A stretch of 64,000 bases of DNA from CAG-826 sp964583155 (GTDB taxonomy: Bacteria; Bacillota_I; Bacilli_A; RFN20; CAG-826), in the NCBI GenBank assembly GCA_964583155.1, contig CAZOUY010000002.1:62001-126000 (forward strand), given 5' to 3'. The position numbers were made by a program, and so were the translations under genes. Positions 1 through 8,997 of the stretch are shown here, in pieces (the first letter of the stretch is position 1; each line of letters begins with the position of its first letter). The notes beneath the pieces were generated by a model. The model was not told where the DNA came from. It saw only the letters and a list, made by a program, of their open reading frames with translations, and ran no database searches.

Positions 1-1
1 A

Positions 2-220
2 AATGAAGAAGCAGAAAAGCTTTATGGTATTACAATTACACCGGAAAAGGAAATGGTGCTTATCGTGGTACCGAAGGAAATCAAAGATAAGGTTCTAAAA
101 GAAATCTATCTCGATGCTGGTTTAGATACTTTAGGGCAAGGCATTGCTTTTACTTTGCCGATCGATGAAGTGGTTGGTATCAAAATGGACTTCCAAGAAG
201 AGGAGACTGAACAAGAATGA
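2..220 (+). CDS. PII-like signalling protein, C-terminal part
   Basis: The reading frame is open from the left edge and stops at TGA 218-220; about 72 residues are visible and the start lies outside the window. The stretch VLIVVPKEIKDKVLKEIY followed by AGLDTLGQGIAF and LPIDEVVGI resembles the C-terminal half of P-II family regulators (small trimeric sensors of nitrogen or energy state that bind ATP/ADP). The acidic tail DFQEEETEQE is not a family feature. The stop overlaps the next start as ATGA, so the two genes are probably translationally coupled. Family assignment is from pattern memory only. Confidence 0.6.
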   Translation, partial: NEEAEKLYGITITPEKEMVLIVVPKEIKDKVLKEIYLDAGLDTLGQGIAFTLPIDEVVGIKMDFQEEETEQE

Positions 221-1578
221 GCAAAAACAGTTTAAGCGACAACTCTTTTTTTCAAAAAATCGATAGCGGTTTAGATAAGGCTTATCGATGGTTTCGGAAT
301 CTTTTATCCGATCATGGATTCACCATTTTCGCCGCCTTCTTTTTGGTTTTGGCTTTGGCTCTTCGTTATGCAGTAGCCCGTTTCCCAAGTGGCGATTTGA
401 GCAGCTGTATTTTTCCGTGGATTAAAAATTTCCGTGAGAATGGGCATTTGGCGTATTTAAAGGTCATGCAAGGAGACTATCCGCCCTTTTATATGACTAT
501 TCTCGCTTTAATCAGTTATTTACCGGCCGGTCCAGAAGTGACGGGCTATGGCCATGCCTTGAATTATCCATATAATCTCTATGATATGATGTATGTGAAA
601 ACAATCAGCTTTGCCTTTGATGTTGTCTTAGCTATTGGTGTTTATAAGATTGTGCGTCTCTATCATCAGAATAATAAAACGCTATGCCTGGCGGCTTTTA
701 TCATCCCGTTATTCTTACCGACGATTTTTGTCAATTCGGGATTCTGGGGCCAATGTGATGGTCTTTATGTCGGTTTAGTGGTTTGGTGTGTTTACTATGC
801 CTTAAAAGGTCAATCGTTACCTGCGAGCGTGTTTTTGGGATTAGCGTTTTCTCATAAGCTTCAAACGATTTTTATTATTCCTTTTTTAGGGTATCTTTGG
901 CTCCGGCATCGCTTTAAGCTTCGTTATTTCTTAGTTTCGTTTTTGGTGGTCTTCTTGACTTTCCTTCCATGCTATATGGCGGGAGCACCTTTTGTCGCCC
1001 CCTTTGAAAAGTATGGGACTTTGACCATTGAATATCCGGCTCCTAACTATAATTCCGGCTCGCTTTACACCTTTATTCAGGATATTTATTATGTCGAAAA
1101 ATATGTTGATGGGGTTTTGGTAACCACAAAGTATGGAACATATGATTTGGTTCATTATGGTGGAATCTTTTTTGGATTGGCGGTCACTGCGATGGCTTTA
1201 GCGGTTATCTACAAAAAGAATATTCGTCCTTCTCAACAATCATCAACGGCGATTGCCGCGTTATTTGCGATGCTGATGCCCTTTGTTCTTCCTCATATGC
1301 ATGAGAGATACTTTTATATGGGAGAAGTTATGGTGATGATTTATTGCTTAACGAATAAGAAAAAATATTGGTTAATACCTTTAGTGCAGCTTTCGGGAAT
1401 GATTACTTACATGCCTTATATTTTTAACAGTTATTTCATCGATTCGTTAGGCCTTGATTCTCTTCGTATTGCAACCATTTTGAATTTTGTCGTCATCTAC
1501 ACGATTTGGCGTGAGATTATGAAATGTCCACGTTACCAAGATGAGCTCGAAGATCTGCAAGAGTTAGCGGTTATTTAA
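217..1578 (+). CDS. Polytopic membrane glycosyltransferase (GT-C type)
   Basis: A 453-residue protein with a cytoplasmic N-terminus and about 10-12 hydrophobic segments. Several short motifs are typical of GT-C enzymes, which move a sugar from a lipid-phosphate donor on the outer face of the membrane: FPSGDLSS with an early acidic residue after the first segment, GDYPP near residue 87, NSGFWGQCDG near 173 and PHMHERYF near 360. These resemble integral-membrane mannosyltransferase-like proteins of Firmicutes; the sugar and acceptor cannot be told. The start overlaps the preceding stop (ATGA), and the gene is closed by two hairpin terminators. With yfhO downstream it suggests a nearby envelope-glycan function. 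Confidence 0.65.
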   Translation: MSKNSLSDNSFFQKIDSGLDKAYRWFRNLLSDHGFTIFAAFFLVLALALRYAVARFPSGDLSSCIFPWIKNFRENGHLAYLKVMQGDYPPFYMTILALISYLPAGPEVTGYGHALNYPYNLYDMMYVKTISFAFDVVLAIGVYKIVRLYHQNNKTLCLAAFIIPLFLPTIFVNSGFWGQCDGLYVGLVVWCVYYALKGQSLPASVFLGLAFSHKLQTIFIIPFLGYLWLRHRFKLRYFLVSFLVVFLTFLPCYMAGAPFVAPFEKYGTLTIEYPAPNYNSGSLYTFIQDIYYVEKYVDGVLVTTKYGTYDLVHYGGIFFGLAVTAMALAVIYKKNIRPSQQSSTAIAALFAMLMPFVLPHMHERYFYMGEVMVMIYCLTNKKKYWLIPLVQLSGMITYMPYIFNSYFIDSLGLDSLRIATILNFVVIYTIWREIMKCPRYQDELEDLQELAVI

Positions 1579-1586
1579 TGACCTTT

Positions 1587-1608
1587 AAAGGCCTTCATGG
1601 CCTTTTTT
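1587..1608 (+). terminator. Intrinsic terminator after the GT-C gene
   Basis: Seven-base-pair stem AAAGGCC/GGCCTTT (1587-1593 with 1599-1605), five-base loop, then a T run. It lies 8 bp after the stop codon at 1578. Confidence 0.85.
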
Positions 1609-1627
1609 AATTTTCATTGATTGATAT

Positions 1628-1653
1628 GACGCTATGATGATAGCGTCTTTTTC
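1628..1653 (+). terminator. Second tandem intrinsic terminator
   Basis: Eight-base-pair stem GACGCTAT/ATAGCGTC (1628-1635 with 1640-1647), four-base loop, then TTTTTCT. Together with the previous hairpin it isolates murA from the upstream unit. Confidence 0.8.
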
Positions 1654-1721
1654 TATTTTATTGCTGGTTCATTCATTTTTTCACTTTTTTATCCATACAT
1701 TGTAAGGAAGAGGAAAAAAGT

Positions 1722-2978
1722 ATGAATGATGAACTAGTCATCAATGGTGGCAAAAAACTGAAGGGAAAAATTAAAATCCAGGGCAGTAAGAACTTAGCGG
1801 TCAGCATTATTCCCGCTAGTTTATTAGCGCATGATGTTGTTATTTTAAATAATATTCCCCCGATTGGCGATGTTTTTTGGCTATTAAAAATTTTGAAATA
1901 TCTCGGAGTAAAAACGAAATATCATAGAGAAACATTGATTATTGATTCGCGAACCATGAATTATAAGGATTTGACGATAGCCCCGATCGGTAAATTTCGG
2001 GCCTCCTATTATTTTATGGGCGTGCTCGTCGGGATGTATCATCATTTAAAGATCATAGAACCGGGCGGATGTCGCTTTGGAGTGCGGCCAATTGATTATC
2101 ATTTGAAGGCATTTCAAGAATGTGGAGTGATTTATCAAGAGGGTGAAGTATATTCCTTTACTTTAAAGGAAGGGAAGGACGCTCATATTGTATTTGAAAA
2201 ATCATCCGTAGGGGCGACCATCAATACGGTGTTATTGTGTGTGCAGCTATCGACCACGACAGTTTTAGAAAATGTAGCGCTTGAACCGGAGGTTACCGAG
2301 CTACTAACATTTTTAGAATGCTTAGGTGCGGATATTGAAGGTATCGGCACTCGAAAATTGATTATTAAAGGTGGAAAACCCTTGCATGGAGCGACCTATG
2401 ATATTATTCCAGATCGCATTGAGGCCGGAACCTACGCTATTATTGGCGCGGCCCTCGGTGATCCTTTGATGATTGAACCGGTGTATAAGGAGCATTTAGA
2501 ATCGTTATTCAATATCTTTGATATTTTAAAGGTGCCCTATCGATTTACGGGACGACTTTTGACAATTTCGTATGGCCAAGATAATATTGGTACATTAGTT
2601 GAAACGGCACCATATCCAGGATTTCCCACAGATTTGCAGCAACCATTGACTGCCTTTTTATCGCAAATTAAAGCGACTTCGATTGTCATTGAGAATATTT
2701 ATCAGCATCGCTTTGCCCATATCTATGAACTAAATAAAATGGGAGCGGATATCCAACAAATCAATCAAATGATGATAATTTACGGTCAGGATTCCTTGCA
2801 TGGCCATCAGGTCGATGGAAAGGATTTACGAGGGGGAGCGGCTCTTGTCATTGCGGCTTTATTGGCGGAGGGTCAAAGCATCGTTTCCGGCCTTCAATTT
2901 ATCAATCGCGGATATGAACGACTAGTGAAGAAATTACAGGAAATAGGTGCTGATATTCAAGAAAGGAGTAAAATATGA
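1722..2978 (+). CDS. murA: UDP-N-acetylglucosamine 1-carboxyvinyltransferase
   Basis: Cytoplasmic enzyme of the first committed step of peptidoglycan synthesis: it transfers enolpyruvate from PEP to UDP-GlcNAc. At 418 residues it has the normal family length. The K-N pair near the N-terminus (K23, N24) and the loop GGCRFGVRP with Cys117 match the catalytic Lys/Asn and the fosfomycin-target Cys of MurA. FPTDLQQP near residue 305 carries the conserved Asp. The ribosome binding site is AAGGAAGAGG before ATG 1722. The stop overlaps the next start (ATGA at 2975-2978). Bacillota often carry two murA paralogues; which one this is cannot be decided from the window. Confidence 0.95.
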   Translation: MNDELVINGGKKLKGKIKIQGSKNLAVSIIPASLLAHDVVILNNIPPIGDVFWLLKILKYLGVKTKYHRETLIIDSRTMNYKDLTIAPIGKFRASYYFMGVLVGMYHHLKIIEPGGCRFGVRPIDYHLKAFQECGVIYQEGEVYSFTLKEGKDAHIVFEKSSVGATINTVLLCVQLSTTTVLENVALEPEVTELLTFLECLGADIEGIGTRKLIIKGGKPLHGATYDIIPDRIEAGTYAIIGAALGDPLMIEPVYKEHLESLFNIFDILKVPYRFTGRLLTISYGQDNIGTLVETAPYPGFPTDLQQPLTAFLSQIKATSIVIENIYQHRFAHIYELNKMGADIQQINQMMIIYGQDSLHGHQVDGKDLRGGAALVIAALLAEGQSIVSGLQFINRGYERLVKKLQEIGADIQERSKI

Positions 2979-3598
2979 GAAAAAAGTTATGGCTATGGCT
3001 TGTCTTTTCATTTTGTTTGATGGCGTGTCATAATGAAAGGCCGGTTTTATTATTAGGATGCTTCAGTCATCAAATGTTAGAAGAATTAAAAACGCAAAGC
3101 AACAAGGATTATTTGACGGCTTTTACTTCGCAAACGATGATCAGCAACGAGCTCTATAAGATTGTGGAAACCAAGTCCATTGCCATTGTCGATCAAAAAA
3201 AGTATTCTTTTGACAAGCAAATTCGGAAAACGCGCGATATTGTTATCTCGATGGGAATCAGTGATTTTTGGCCTTATTTGACGATCGATGCTTCGAAAAA
3301 TTGCTTTTCCTATGATGAAGAGCAATGTGAAAAACAAAAGGAATTGCTTGTTTATAACGTTCATCATACGTTAGAAGAAATAAGATTTGTCAACGCTAAG
3401 GCGAATATTTATATTTTAGGAGCCTACGCCTTTTATGACTTTGAAGAACCAGAGCAGAAGCTCCTATCCTCTTTCTTATCGGAAATCTCATATTGCTTAG
3501 AATTAGCTAGCCGCGATCACAATACAAAATTTATTAGCGTTCAGGCATTCAAAAATGAAGGCGAAATATGTCGGGCTCTCGTGGAGAACTTTTCATGA
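2975..3598 (+). CDS. Lipoprotein, possibly SGNH-hydrolase-like
   Basis: A 207-residue protein with a lipoprotein signal peptide: MRKK, a hydrophobic stretch and the lipobox LMAC, giving Cys18 as the probable lipidated residue. Mature positions include DIVISMGISDFW, which resembles block III (G-x-N-D type) of SGNH/GDSL hydrolases, and IYILGAYAFY, a typical beta-strand of that fold. I cannot place a clear catalytic GDS or DxxH, so the enzyme assignment is weak. It is coupled to murA by an ATGA overlap and to the next gene in the same way, so it is co-expressed with cell-wall synthesis. Confidence 0.5.
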   Translation: MRKKLWLWLVFSFCLMACHNERPVLLLGCFSHQMLEELKTQSNKDYLTAFTSQTMISNELYKIVETKSIAIVDQKKYSFDKQIRKTRDIVISMGISDFWPYLTIDASKNCFSYDEEQCEKQKELLVYNVHHTLEEIRFVNAKANIYILGAYAFYDFEEPEQKLLSSFLSEISYCLELASRDHNTKFISVQAFKNEGEICRALVENFS

Positions 3599-4032
3599 AA
3601 GAACGGCATTCGGAAATAAGCCGCATTTCCTGGCTTTTTAGTGCGTGTGTAGAGCAATATCGCTATCTCGGATTGGATAACAAAAAAACAAATAAAGTTC
3701 CTAATTTTTTTCATTCTGTGGGGTTTAATCAGTATCTGAAGCATTTTCATCTCGCTATTAATCTTTTAAAGCAAGCGGAAAAAATGTGGTCGTTAGCCAT
3801 TGAGACCAATCGCTTAAATATGAATAGTATGCAAAACATTTATATGGTCTATTTTAAAAGAAGCCTTTTACAGTATCAATTATGCCAAGAGGATTTAAAA
3901 AAAATGGTCTATGAAGGACCATTTCATAACGATCTACTATATCAATCCCTCCGCCGAAAGGGGAATAATCTGATGTCGCTAATGAACCAACTCGATCAGG
4001 CTCTTTATCATTTTCAGCAATTCTCTTTATAA
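3595..4032 (+). CDS. Small cytoplasmic protein of unknown function
   Basis: About 145 residues. I place the start at ATG 3595 because it forms an ATGA overlap with the preceding stop; an in-frame ATG at 3568 would overlap further and has no better ribosome binding site. The protein is probably all-helical (a long Leu/Gln/Met-rich second half) with no signal peptide or membrane segment. No family is recognised. It is the third gene of the murA transcript, so a role near the envelope is possible but not shown. Confidence 0.6.
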   Translation: MKERHSEISRISWLFSACVEQYRYLGLDNKKTNKVPNFFHSVGFNQYLKHFHLAINLLKQAEKMWSLAIETNRLNMNSMQNIYMVYFKRSLLQYQLCQEDLKKMVYEGPFHNDLLYQSLRRKGNNLMSLMNQLDQALYHFQQFSL

Positions 4033-4057
4033 AGAGAATGTCTTTCTCCTTTTTTTA
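4021..4057 (+). terminator. Probable terminator after the murA unit
   Basis: A perfect palindrome TTCTCTTTATAAAGAGAA (4021-4038) spans the stop of the small gene. Its right half can instead pair onward as GAGAA/TTCTC (4034-4038 with 4044-4048), followed by eight T within 4050-4057. The two structures are mutually exclusive. The second looks like a modest intrinsic terminator. Confidence 0.5.
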
Positions 4058-4060
4058 GGT

Positions 4061-4066
4061 TATAAT
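4061..4066 (+). promoter_or_regulatory. Candidate -10 box for yfhO
   Basis: Perfect TATAAT directly after the terminator, 27 bp before ATG 4093. No good -35 is visible at 16-18 bp, so strength is uncertain. Confidence 0.5.
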
Positions 4067-4092
4067 AGTAAAAAGAAAAAGGAGTTAGAAAA

Positions 4093-7000
4093 ATGGCAGA
4101 CGAGGAAACCTTATCAATTCCCAAGAATCGATTTCAAGTCTTTTTAGAAAAGATAAAAAATAAAGCATTGGAAATATGGAACGATAAATCCCATCTTTTT
4201 TGGTATGTTTTGTTTTTATTTTTAGTGGCCATTGCTTTTTTCTTTATTGTTTTAATTGAAAATTCCTTTACCCTTCCTTTGAGTGGCGATTATTGCTTGC
4301 AGCAAATTCCTTTCTACACTAATGGATATGATGATTGGTGGCATTTTTTAAAAACGGGCGAATTCCGTTTATGGGATATGAACACCTTTTTAGGAGCCAA
4401 TAATCTGGGCTCTAATACCTTTTATTATTTGCTAAATCCCTTTTTTCTTCCAATACTATTATGGCCTCGTGATTATATAGCGCAAGGGCTAGCCGTTTTG
4501 ATGATTGTTAAAATGGTTTTAGCGGGGATAACTTTCCGTCTTTTTCTGAAATACATCGGTTTGAAAGAGAAGACCGCTCGGCTATTTGCGTTAGCGTATG
4601 CATTTTGTGGGTGGAACGTTTTTTATCTTTGGTTTAATCATTTTTTAGAAGTCTGTGTGGTTTTCCCCTTGGTTTTAATGGGAATTGAAAAGATCATTAA
4701 AGAAAAGCGACCCTGGCTTTTGATGGGCGCTTTAGGATTAATGGGATTATGCAATTACTTCTTTTTGGTTTCTTCTTGCTTCTGTGGCGTTATTTATGCA
4801 GGCTATCGTTATTTCTCTTCATGGAAAAGCAAGACACCGCGCGATCGCTTGGAAATTTTAGGAATAGGGTTTGGCGCTTTTGCGGTCGGTGTTTTAATGG
4901 GGGCTATTACTCTTTATACCGCATATCCCGTTATCATCAATTCGCCTCGGGTCGAAGAAGCGAATTATTTTGATAAATTATTGAATGCTTGGAGGCTTAA
5001 TGATTTTAAAAGCTTTTTTAAATTGATTTTTACTTTCAATAGTGAGAAGAAGGCCTATTATCCTTTGATGTCATTTTTGTTCCCGACTATCTCGGATTAT
5101 AGCAGCATTCTCTTCAATAATTATGGCTATGATAATACCCTATGTAGCTTATTTATCTATACTCCGCTTATGATGTTCTTCATTCCTTCTTTATTACAGA
5201 GCATTCGGAAGAAGAGATGGCATCACCTAGTTGCAACCGCGTTCTTTTTATTGGTGCTTTTTACACCCTTTTTCTATTATCTTTGCTATGGCTTTACTTT
5301 AGATTACGGCCGGTGGCAAATTTTTGTGATTGCTGCTCTTTTGATGTTTATCGCTCAAAATTATGAAGAGCGCGAGGAAATGCCTCGTTGGTTTTTTGAT
5401 GTTTCGATCGGCGTGCTTTTAATCGGTGTAATTATCGTGGTAAGCTATGCCTTTTCAATTGAAAATGACTTATATGGCCATTCTGTTTATCCTTTAGGTG
5501 ATCGTATCTATGTGGTGATAGGTCAAGTGATTTACATGATTGTCTGTTATTTCTATTTGCGATTCCGTCATCATGAGAAGGATTTAACGAACTTCTTGAT
5601 GGGAGTAGTGGCTATCGAGGCTGTCGTCATGGGAACGTTGACCTTTAATTATCAACCTCCTAATGATTATAGTACGGTTTATGGTGGCTTAGCTAATGTC
5701 CAAGAAGAGGAAAGAATCATTAGAGCCATTCAGGAGCAGGATCCGGGATTTTATCGTATTTTTAATACGAATGCGGATCGCCATTCCAATAATTTATCGA
5801 TGCGAGAAGGCTATAATGGCGTTGCCACCTTCCACTCCATCTATAACTATGATTTATTTGATTTTATCAATTGGTCACGCATTAGCTATTCCTATAAGAA
5901 TTGGTCGATGGGCGTTCATGAGAAAAGATACAATTTAGATGAATTTTTAAATGTTAAATATTATATTCAAAAAACATTGCAGCCGGCGACAGAAAACAGC
6001 CAAATTATTTCCAATAACATTCCTCTCGGATTTCAGGAAATGCCCGAGCTATCGACTGCCAATCATAAAGTGTATTATAATACGAACTTTATTGAATTGG
6101 GCTTTGCCTATGATTCCTTGATGTTGAGTGAGGAATTGATTCATTATGATAATAGTCATAGCAATCCTTATTTAGATCGCAATGAAATAGCGTATTTAAC
6201 GAGCGCTATCGTATATCCGGAAGATCTTGAAGAGATTCAGAGCTTGCTTCCTAATATCGGGATCAAGAAATACACGAGCATCAATAATTTATCACCGGTT
6301 CCTACCGATGGAACCTTAAGCTATACGCGTGAGCATGAAATTTATCAGGGGTATTATGATACGGTTAAAGAGAACAATCCTCAATTAAGCGATGATGAAA
6401 TCGAAGAGTACATCAAAGAGGAGTATGGCTTCGATTATTCTTTATATAAAAATGATGTGACATTGGTTAGTGATCATTATATTCCGAATTTCAAATACGG
6501 AACCACCATTGAATTGACTCCTCGTGCCGGCTATACCGTATGCGCGAACGCCGAAGATGATCCTTGTTACATTTCCTTGAATTTGCGGATGGGCGAAAAT
6601 GCCATGGTGCGGATGTTTGATAAGAATGATCAGGAGATTGTCTGGGATAATCATATGTGGCATTACTATAATTATGATGGTGATTGGAAATTTAATCGCG
6701 GCTTTTATGTCGATCGTGAGGTTCAAAGAATCAAAATTATTGTTTATGCCGATTCTAAAGGAAGCGGTATGGAATATCCCACTATTAGAGTCGAGAGATA
6801 TAGTGAATTCCAAAAGCGAATCGAAAATTTAAAAGGCGAAAATGATGCTAATTTGTTCCAAAACATCAAAGTGACAACGAATAACATCGCCTTTGATACT
6901 GATTATGAGCAGGCCAAAATGATCGTCTTATCGGTTCCTTATGATGATGGATGGCAAGGCAAATATATCGATCAAGATGGTAAAGAAGAAGCGATTCGTA

Positions 7001-7215
7001 TATTTAAAGCTCAAGGTGGCTTTTTGGCCTTTGCATCAAAAGAGGGAATGACCCATTATTCCTTACGCTATGTCACTCCGAATTTGAAAGAGGCGATTGC
7101 AATGTGCGTCAGTGGTATTGTGATTTTCGCCGCCTCATGGGGTGCGGTTTATATTGTCGAGCGTCAAAGAAAAAGGCGATCGGCATCGATGGAAGAAAAC
7201 CACCAAGATAATTAA
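4093..7215 (+). CDS. YfhO-family polytopic membrane protein
   Basis: A 1040-residue protein: a cytoplasmic N-terminus, about 12 hydrophobic segments over residues 35-510, a long extracytoplasmic region (roughly 520-1000) rich in Asp, Asn and Tyr, and a final membrane segment (about 1005-1025) before a basic tail. Early features GDYCLQQIPF and GANNLGSNTFYY, with VSYPLRY-like motifs near the C-terminus, fit the bacterial YfhO membrane protein family. Family members are GT-C-like and are linked to glycosylation of lipoteichoic acid or other envelope polymers. The ribosome binding site is AAAGGAG. It is a single gene between its own promoter and a bidirectional terminator. The exact sugar and acceptor are unknown. 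Confidence 0.8.
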   Translation: MADEETLSIPKNRFQVFLEKIKNKALEIWNDKSHLFWYVLFLFLVAIAFFFIVLIENSFTLPLSGDYCLQQIPFYTNGYDDWWHFLKTGEFRLWDMNTFLGANNLGSNTFYYLLNPFFLPILLWPRDYIAQGLAVLMIVKMVLAGITFRLFLKYIGLKEKTARLFALAYAFCGWNVFYLWFNHFLEVCVVFPLVLMGIEKIIKEKRPWLLMGALGLMGLCNYFFLVSSCFCGVIYAGYRYFSSWKSKTPRDRLEILGIGFGAFAVGVLMGAITLYTAYPVIINSPRVEEANYFDKLLNAWRLNDFKSFFKLIFTFNSEKKAYYPLMSFLFPTISDYSSILFNNYGYDNTLCSLFIYTPLMMFFIPSLLQSIRKKRWHHLVATAFFLLVLFTPFFYYLCYGFTLDYGRWQIFVIAALLMFIAQNYEEREEMPRWFFDVSIGVLLIGVIIVVSYAFSIENDLYGHSVYPLGDRIYVVIGQVIYMIVCYFYLRFRHHEKDLTNFLMGVVAIEAVVMGTLTFNYQPPNDYSTVYGGLANVQEEERIIRAIQEQDPGFYRIFNTNADRHSNNLSMREGYNGVATFHSIYNYDLFDFINWSRISYSYKNWSMGVHEKRYNLDEFLNVKYYIQKTLQPATENSQIISNNIPLGFQEMPELSTANHKVYYNTNFIELGFAYDSLMLSEELIHYDNSHSNPYLDRNEIAYLTSAIVYPEDLEEIQSLLPNIGIKKYTSINNLSPVPTDGTLSYTREHEIYQGYYDTVKENNPQLSDDEIEEYIKEEYGFDYSLYKNDVTLVSDHYIPNFKYGTTIELTPRAGYTVCANAEDDPCYISLNLRMGENAMVRMFDKNDQEIVWDNHMWHYYNYDGDWKFNRGFYVDREVQRIKIIVYADSKGSGMEYPTIRVERYSEFQKRIENLKGENDANLFQNIKVTTNNIAFDTDYEQAKMIVLSVPYDDGWQGKYIDQDGKEEAIRIFKAQGGFLAFASKEGMTHYSLRYVTPNLKEAIAMCVSGIVIFAASWGAVYIVERQRKRRSASMEENHQDN

Positions 7216-7220
7216 TCTAT

Positions 7221-7262
7221 AAAAAAGAAGTCTATTCCACGGAGGATAGACTTCTATTTTTT
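7221..7262. terminator. Bidirectional terminator between yfhO and rsmI
   Basis: Ten-base-pair perfect stem AGAAGTCTAT/ATAGACTTCT (7226-7235 with 7246-7255), flanked by A6 on the left and T7 on the right, so it works for both converging genes. The last two codons and stop of rsmI lie inside the right arm and T run. Confidence 0.9.
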
Positions 7263-8114
7263 TAAGACTAATTCATAAACATGGTTTTTGGGAACATGAA
7301 GGGTATCTGACGCTATTTTGACTGCCGTCTTATTAGAGAGCCCTTTTTTTAATAAAGTATCGACTAGCTTGATGATTTCCTCATCATCGACGGTTTGCCG
7401 ATTCGTTTTATTACCTTCAACCACAATGACCATCTCACCTATTAATGAATAGGAATCTAGGTTTACCAATTCGCTAAGATAGCCACGAATGTATTCCTCA
7501 TGAACTTTACTGATCTCCCGGGCAATGCACGCAAATCGATCGCCGAAGATCTCATAGAGATTTTCTAAGGTACACATAATACGATGAGGCGACTCATAAA
7601 AGATAAGAGTGTCTTTATAGATTTTTAAGGAATTTAATTCATTTTTTCGTGCGCTTTCATTGCTTGGAAGGAAACCATGAAAATAAAAATGCTCACATTC
7701 TAGTCCGGACGCAATTAAGGCGGGAAGAAAAGCGGTGCTCCCGTTAATGACCACGATATTGATATCATGGGATAGAGCCTTCAAGACCAAGCGATGTCCA
7801 GGATCGGAAATTCCGGGATAACCGGCATCACTGACATACGCAACTTTTTTTCCGTTGAGAAGAGCGGTGATAAGCTTGGAACTGGCATCGATTTCATTAT
7901 GCTCATGGCACGAAACCAAAGGAGCGTGAATGTCGAAAAGATTGAACAAATTTTTGCTGGTTCTCGTATCCTCACAGCCGATTAGATCGCAGCTCTTTAA
8001 TACTTCGATAGCGCGCAAGGAAAAATCCTTGGTATTACCAATAGGGGTCGCTACTAAATACAAAATAGGATGCGAAGAATCGTAGCTTTTATTCCTGGTT
8101 AGTGTCATCATCAT
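7254..8114 (-). CDS. rsmI: 16S rRNA (cytidine-1402 2'-O)-methyltransferase
   Basis: SAM-dependent enzyme of the tetrapyrrole-methylase fold that methylates C1402 in the decoding centre of 16S rRNA. Visible family signatures are LYLVATPIGN at the N-terminus, DLIGCEDTRTS, SDAGYPGISDPG, FLPSNESARKNEL and FYESPHR. Length about 286 residues is normal. Three consecutive ATG codons (8114, 8111, 8108) follow AAAGGA at good spacing; the ATG at 8120 is too close to it, so I chose 8114. The start overlaps the ricT stop by about 26 bp. It is the last gene of the dnaX operon, as in Bacillus, where rsmI (yabC) lies near holB and yaaT. Confidence 0.93.
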   Translation of the reverse strand: MMMTLTRNKSYDSSHPILYLVATPIGNTKDFSLRAIEVLKSCDLIGCEDTRTSKNLFNLFDIHAPLVSCHEHNEIDASSKLITALLNGKKVAYVSDAGYPGISDPGHRLVLKALSHDINIVVINGSTAFLPALIASGLECEHFYFHGFLPSNESARKNELNSLKIYKDTLIFYESPHRIMCTLENLYEIFGDRFACIAREISKVHEEYIRGYLSELVNLDSYSLIGEMVIVVEGNKTNRQTVDDEEIIKLVDTLLKKGLSNKTAVKIASDTLHVPKNHVYELVLKK

Positions 8115-8997
8115 CAGCATCCTTTTTTGATTGAGGAATAATCTTATTAAGCTCTTCTAAGCTAATAAATTGCACATCATCGGATTTTTCCAGCTTTATC
8201 ATCCGGGTCAAAACATTCATGGAGGTAATACGATATTGTTCGCCATTATACATGACCCGTAAACCGATTTTCGGGAATTCTTTGCGCAGCTCACTATAGG
8301 CGTTATCTTCATATTTTAAGCAGCAGATCAGCTTACCGCAGTGGCCGGATAGCTTAGGAATGTTTAAAGATAGCAATTGATTTTTAGCACGATTGATCGA
8401 AATGCCATCGAATTCGTTAAGAAAGGTGGCACAGCATAAGGGTAAACCACAAACGCCGATGCCTCCGACTATTTTGGCCTTATCACGGGCTCCTATCTGC
8501 CGTAATTCAATGCGGCATTTTAGTCGGGCGGCCAAAATTTTTAAAAGCTCCCGGAAATCGATGCGCTCGCTAGAAAGATATGTAAACATGACCTTTGAGC
8601 GGTCCAAAGTGTATTCACAGCTTATCGGATTCATATCCAATTCTAATTGCTTAATAGCTTCGATAAAAACCGCCATTCCTTCTTTGGCTTTAATTAAATT
8701 CTCATCAAACAATCGTAGATCAGTGTCGGTCGCTTTTCTAAGAATCGGCTTCAGCTCAAGATCAAAATGATATTCGGAAATAGGAATAGGTAAGGATGAG
8801 ATATATCCGATCTCTAGACCTCGCACGGTTTCGACAACCACTTCATCGTTCAAGCGGAAGTCCTTATCGTTAGTCGCAAAAAAATAAGATTTCCGATTAT
8901 CGCGGAAATGAACTCCGATATAATAATTATAATTGTCATCAACAGATTCAGAAGCAACTTCTTCGGTCGCTTCCACTGTCTTATCCATTTCTTCCAT
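8089..8997 (-). CDS. ricT: PSP1-domain protein RicT (YaaT)
   Basis: A 302-residue protein with the PSP1 domain. The cysteine pattern CGLPLCC, then CGKLICC about 40 residues later, matches the Fe-S cluster ligands described for the B. subtilis RicA-RicF-RicT complex, which supports RNase Y-dependent mRNA maturation and affects competence, biofilm and sporulation. The N-terminal acidic tail and C-terminal DDDD tail are lineage extras. The start ATG 8997 follows AAAGGTGA and overlaps the end of holB by 17 bp. RicA and RicF partners are not in the window. Confidence 0.92.
   Translation of the reverse strand: MEEMDKTVEATEEVASESVDDNYNYYIGVHFRDNRKSYFFATNDKDFRLNDEVVVETVRGLEIGYISSLPIPISEYHFDLELKPILRKATDTDLRLFDENLIKAKEGMAVFIEAIKQLELDMNPISCEYTLDRSKVMFTYLSSERIDFRELLKILAARLKCRIELRQIGARDKAKIVGGIGVCGLPLCCATFLNEFDGISINRAKNQLLSLNIPKLSGHCGKLICCLKYEDNAYSELRKEFPKIGLRVMYNGEQYRITSMNVLTRMIKLEKSDDVQFISLEELNKIIPQSKKDADDDDTNQE

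Noticed and set aside
6442..6813. 123-codon minus-strand frame inside yfhO
   Set aside because: It lies fully inside a clear gene on the other strand and has no ribosome binding site or family likeness.
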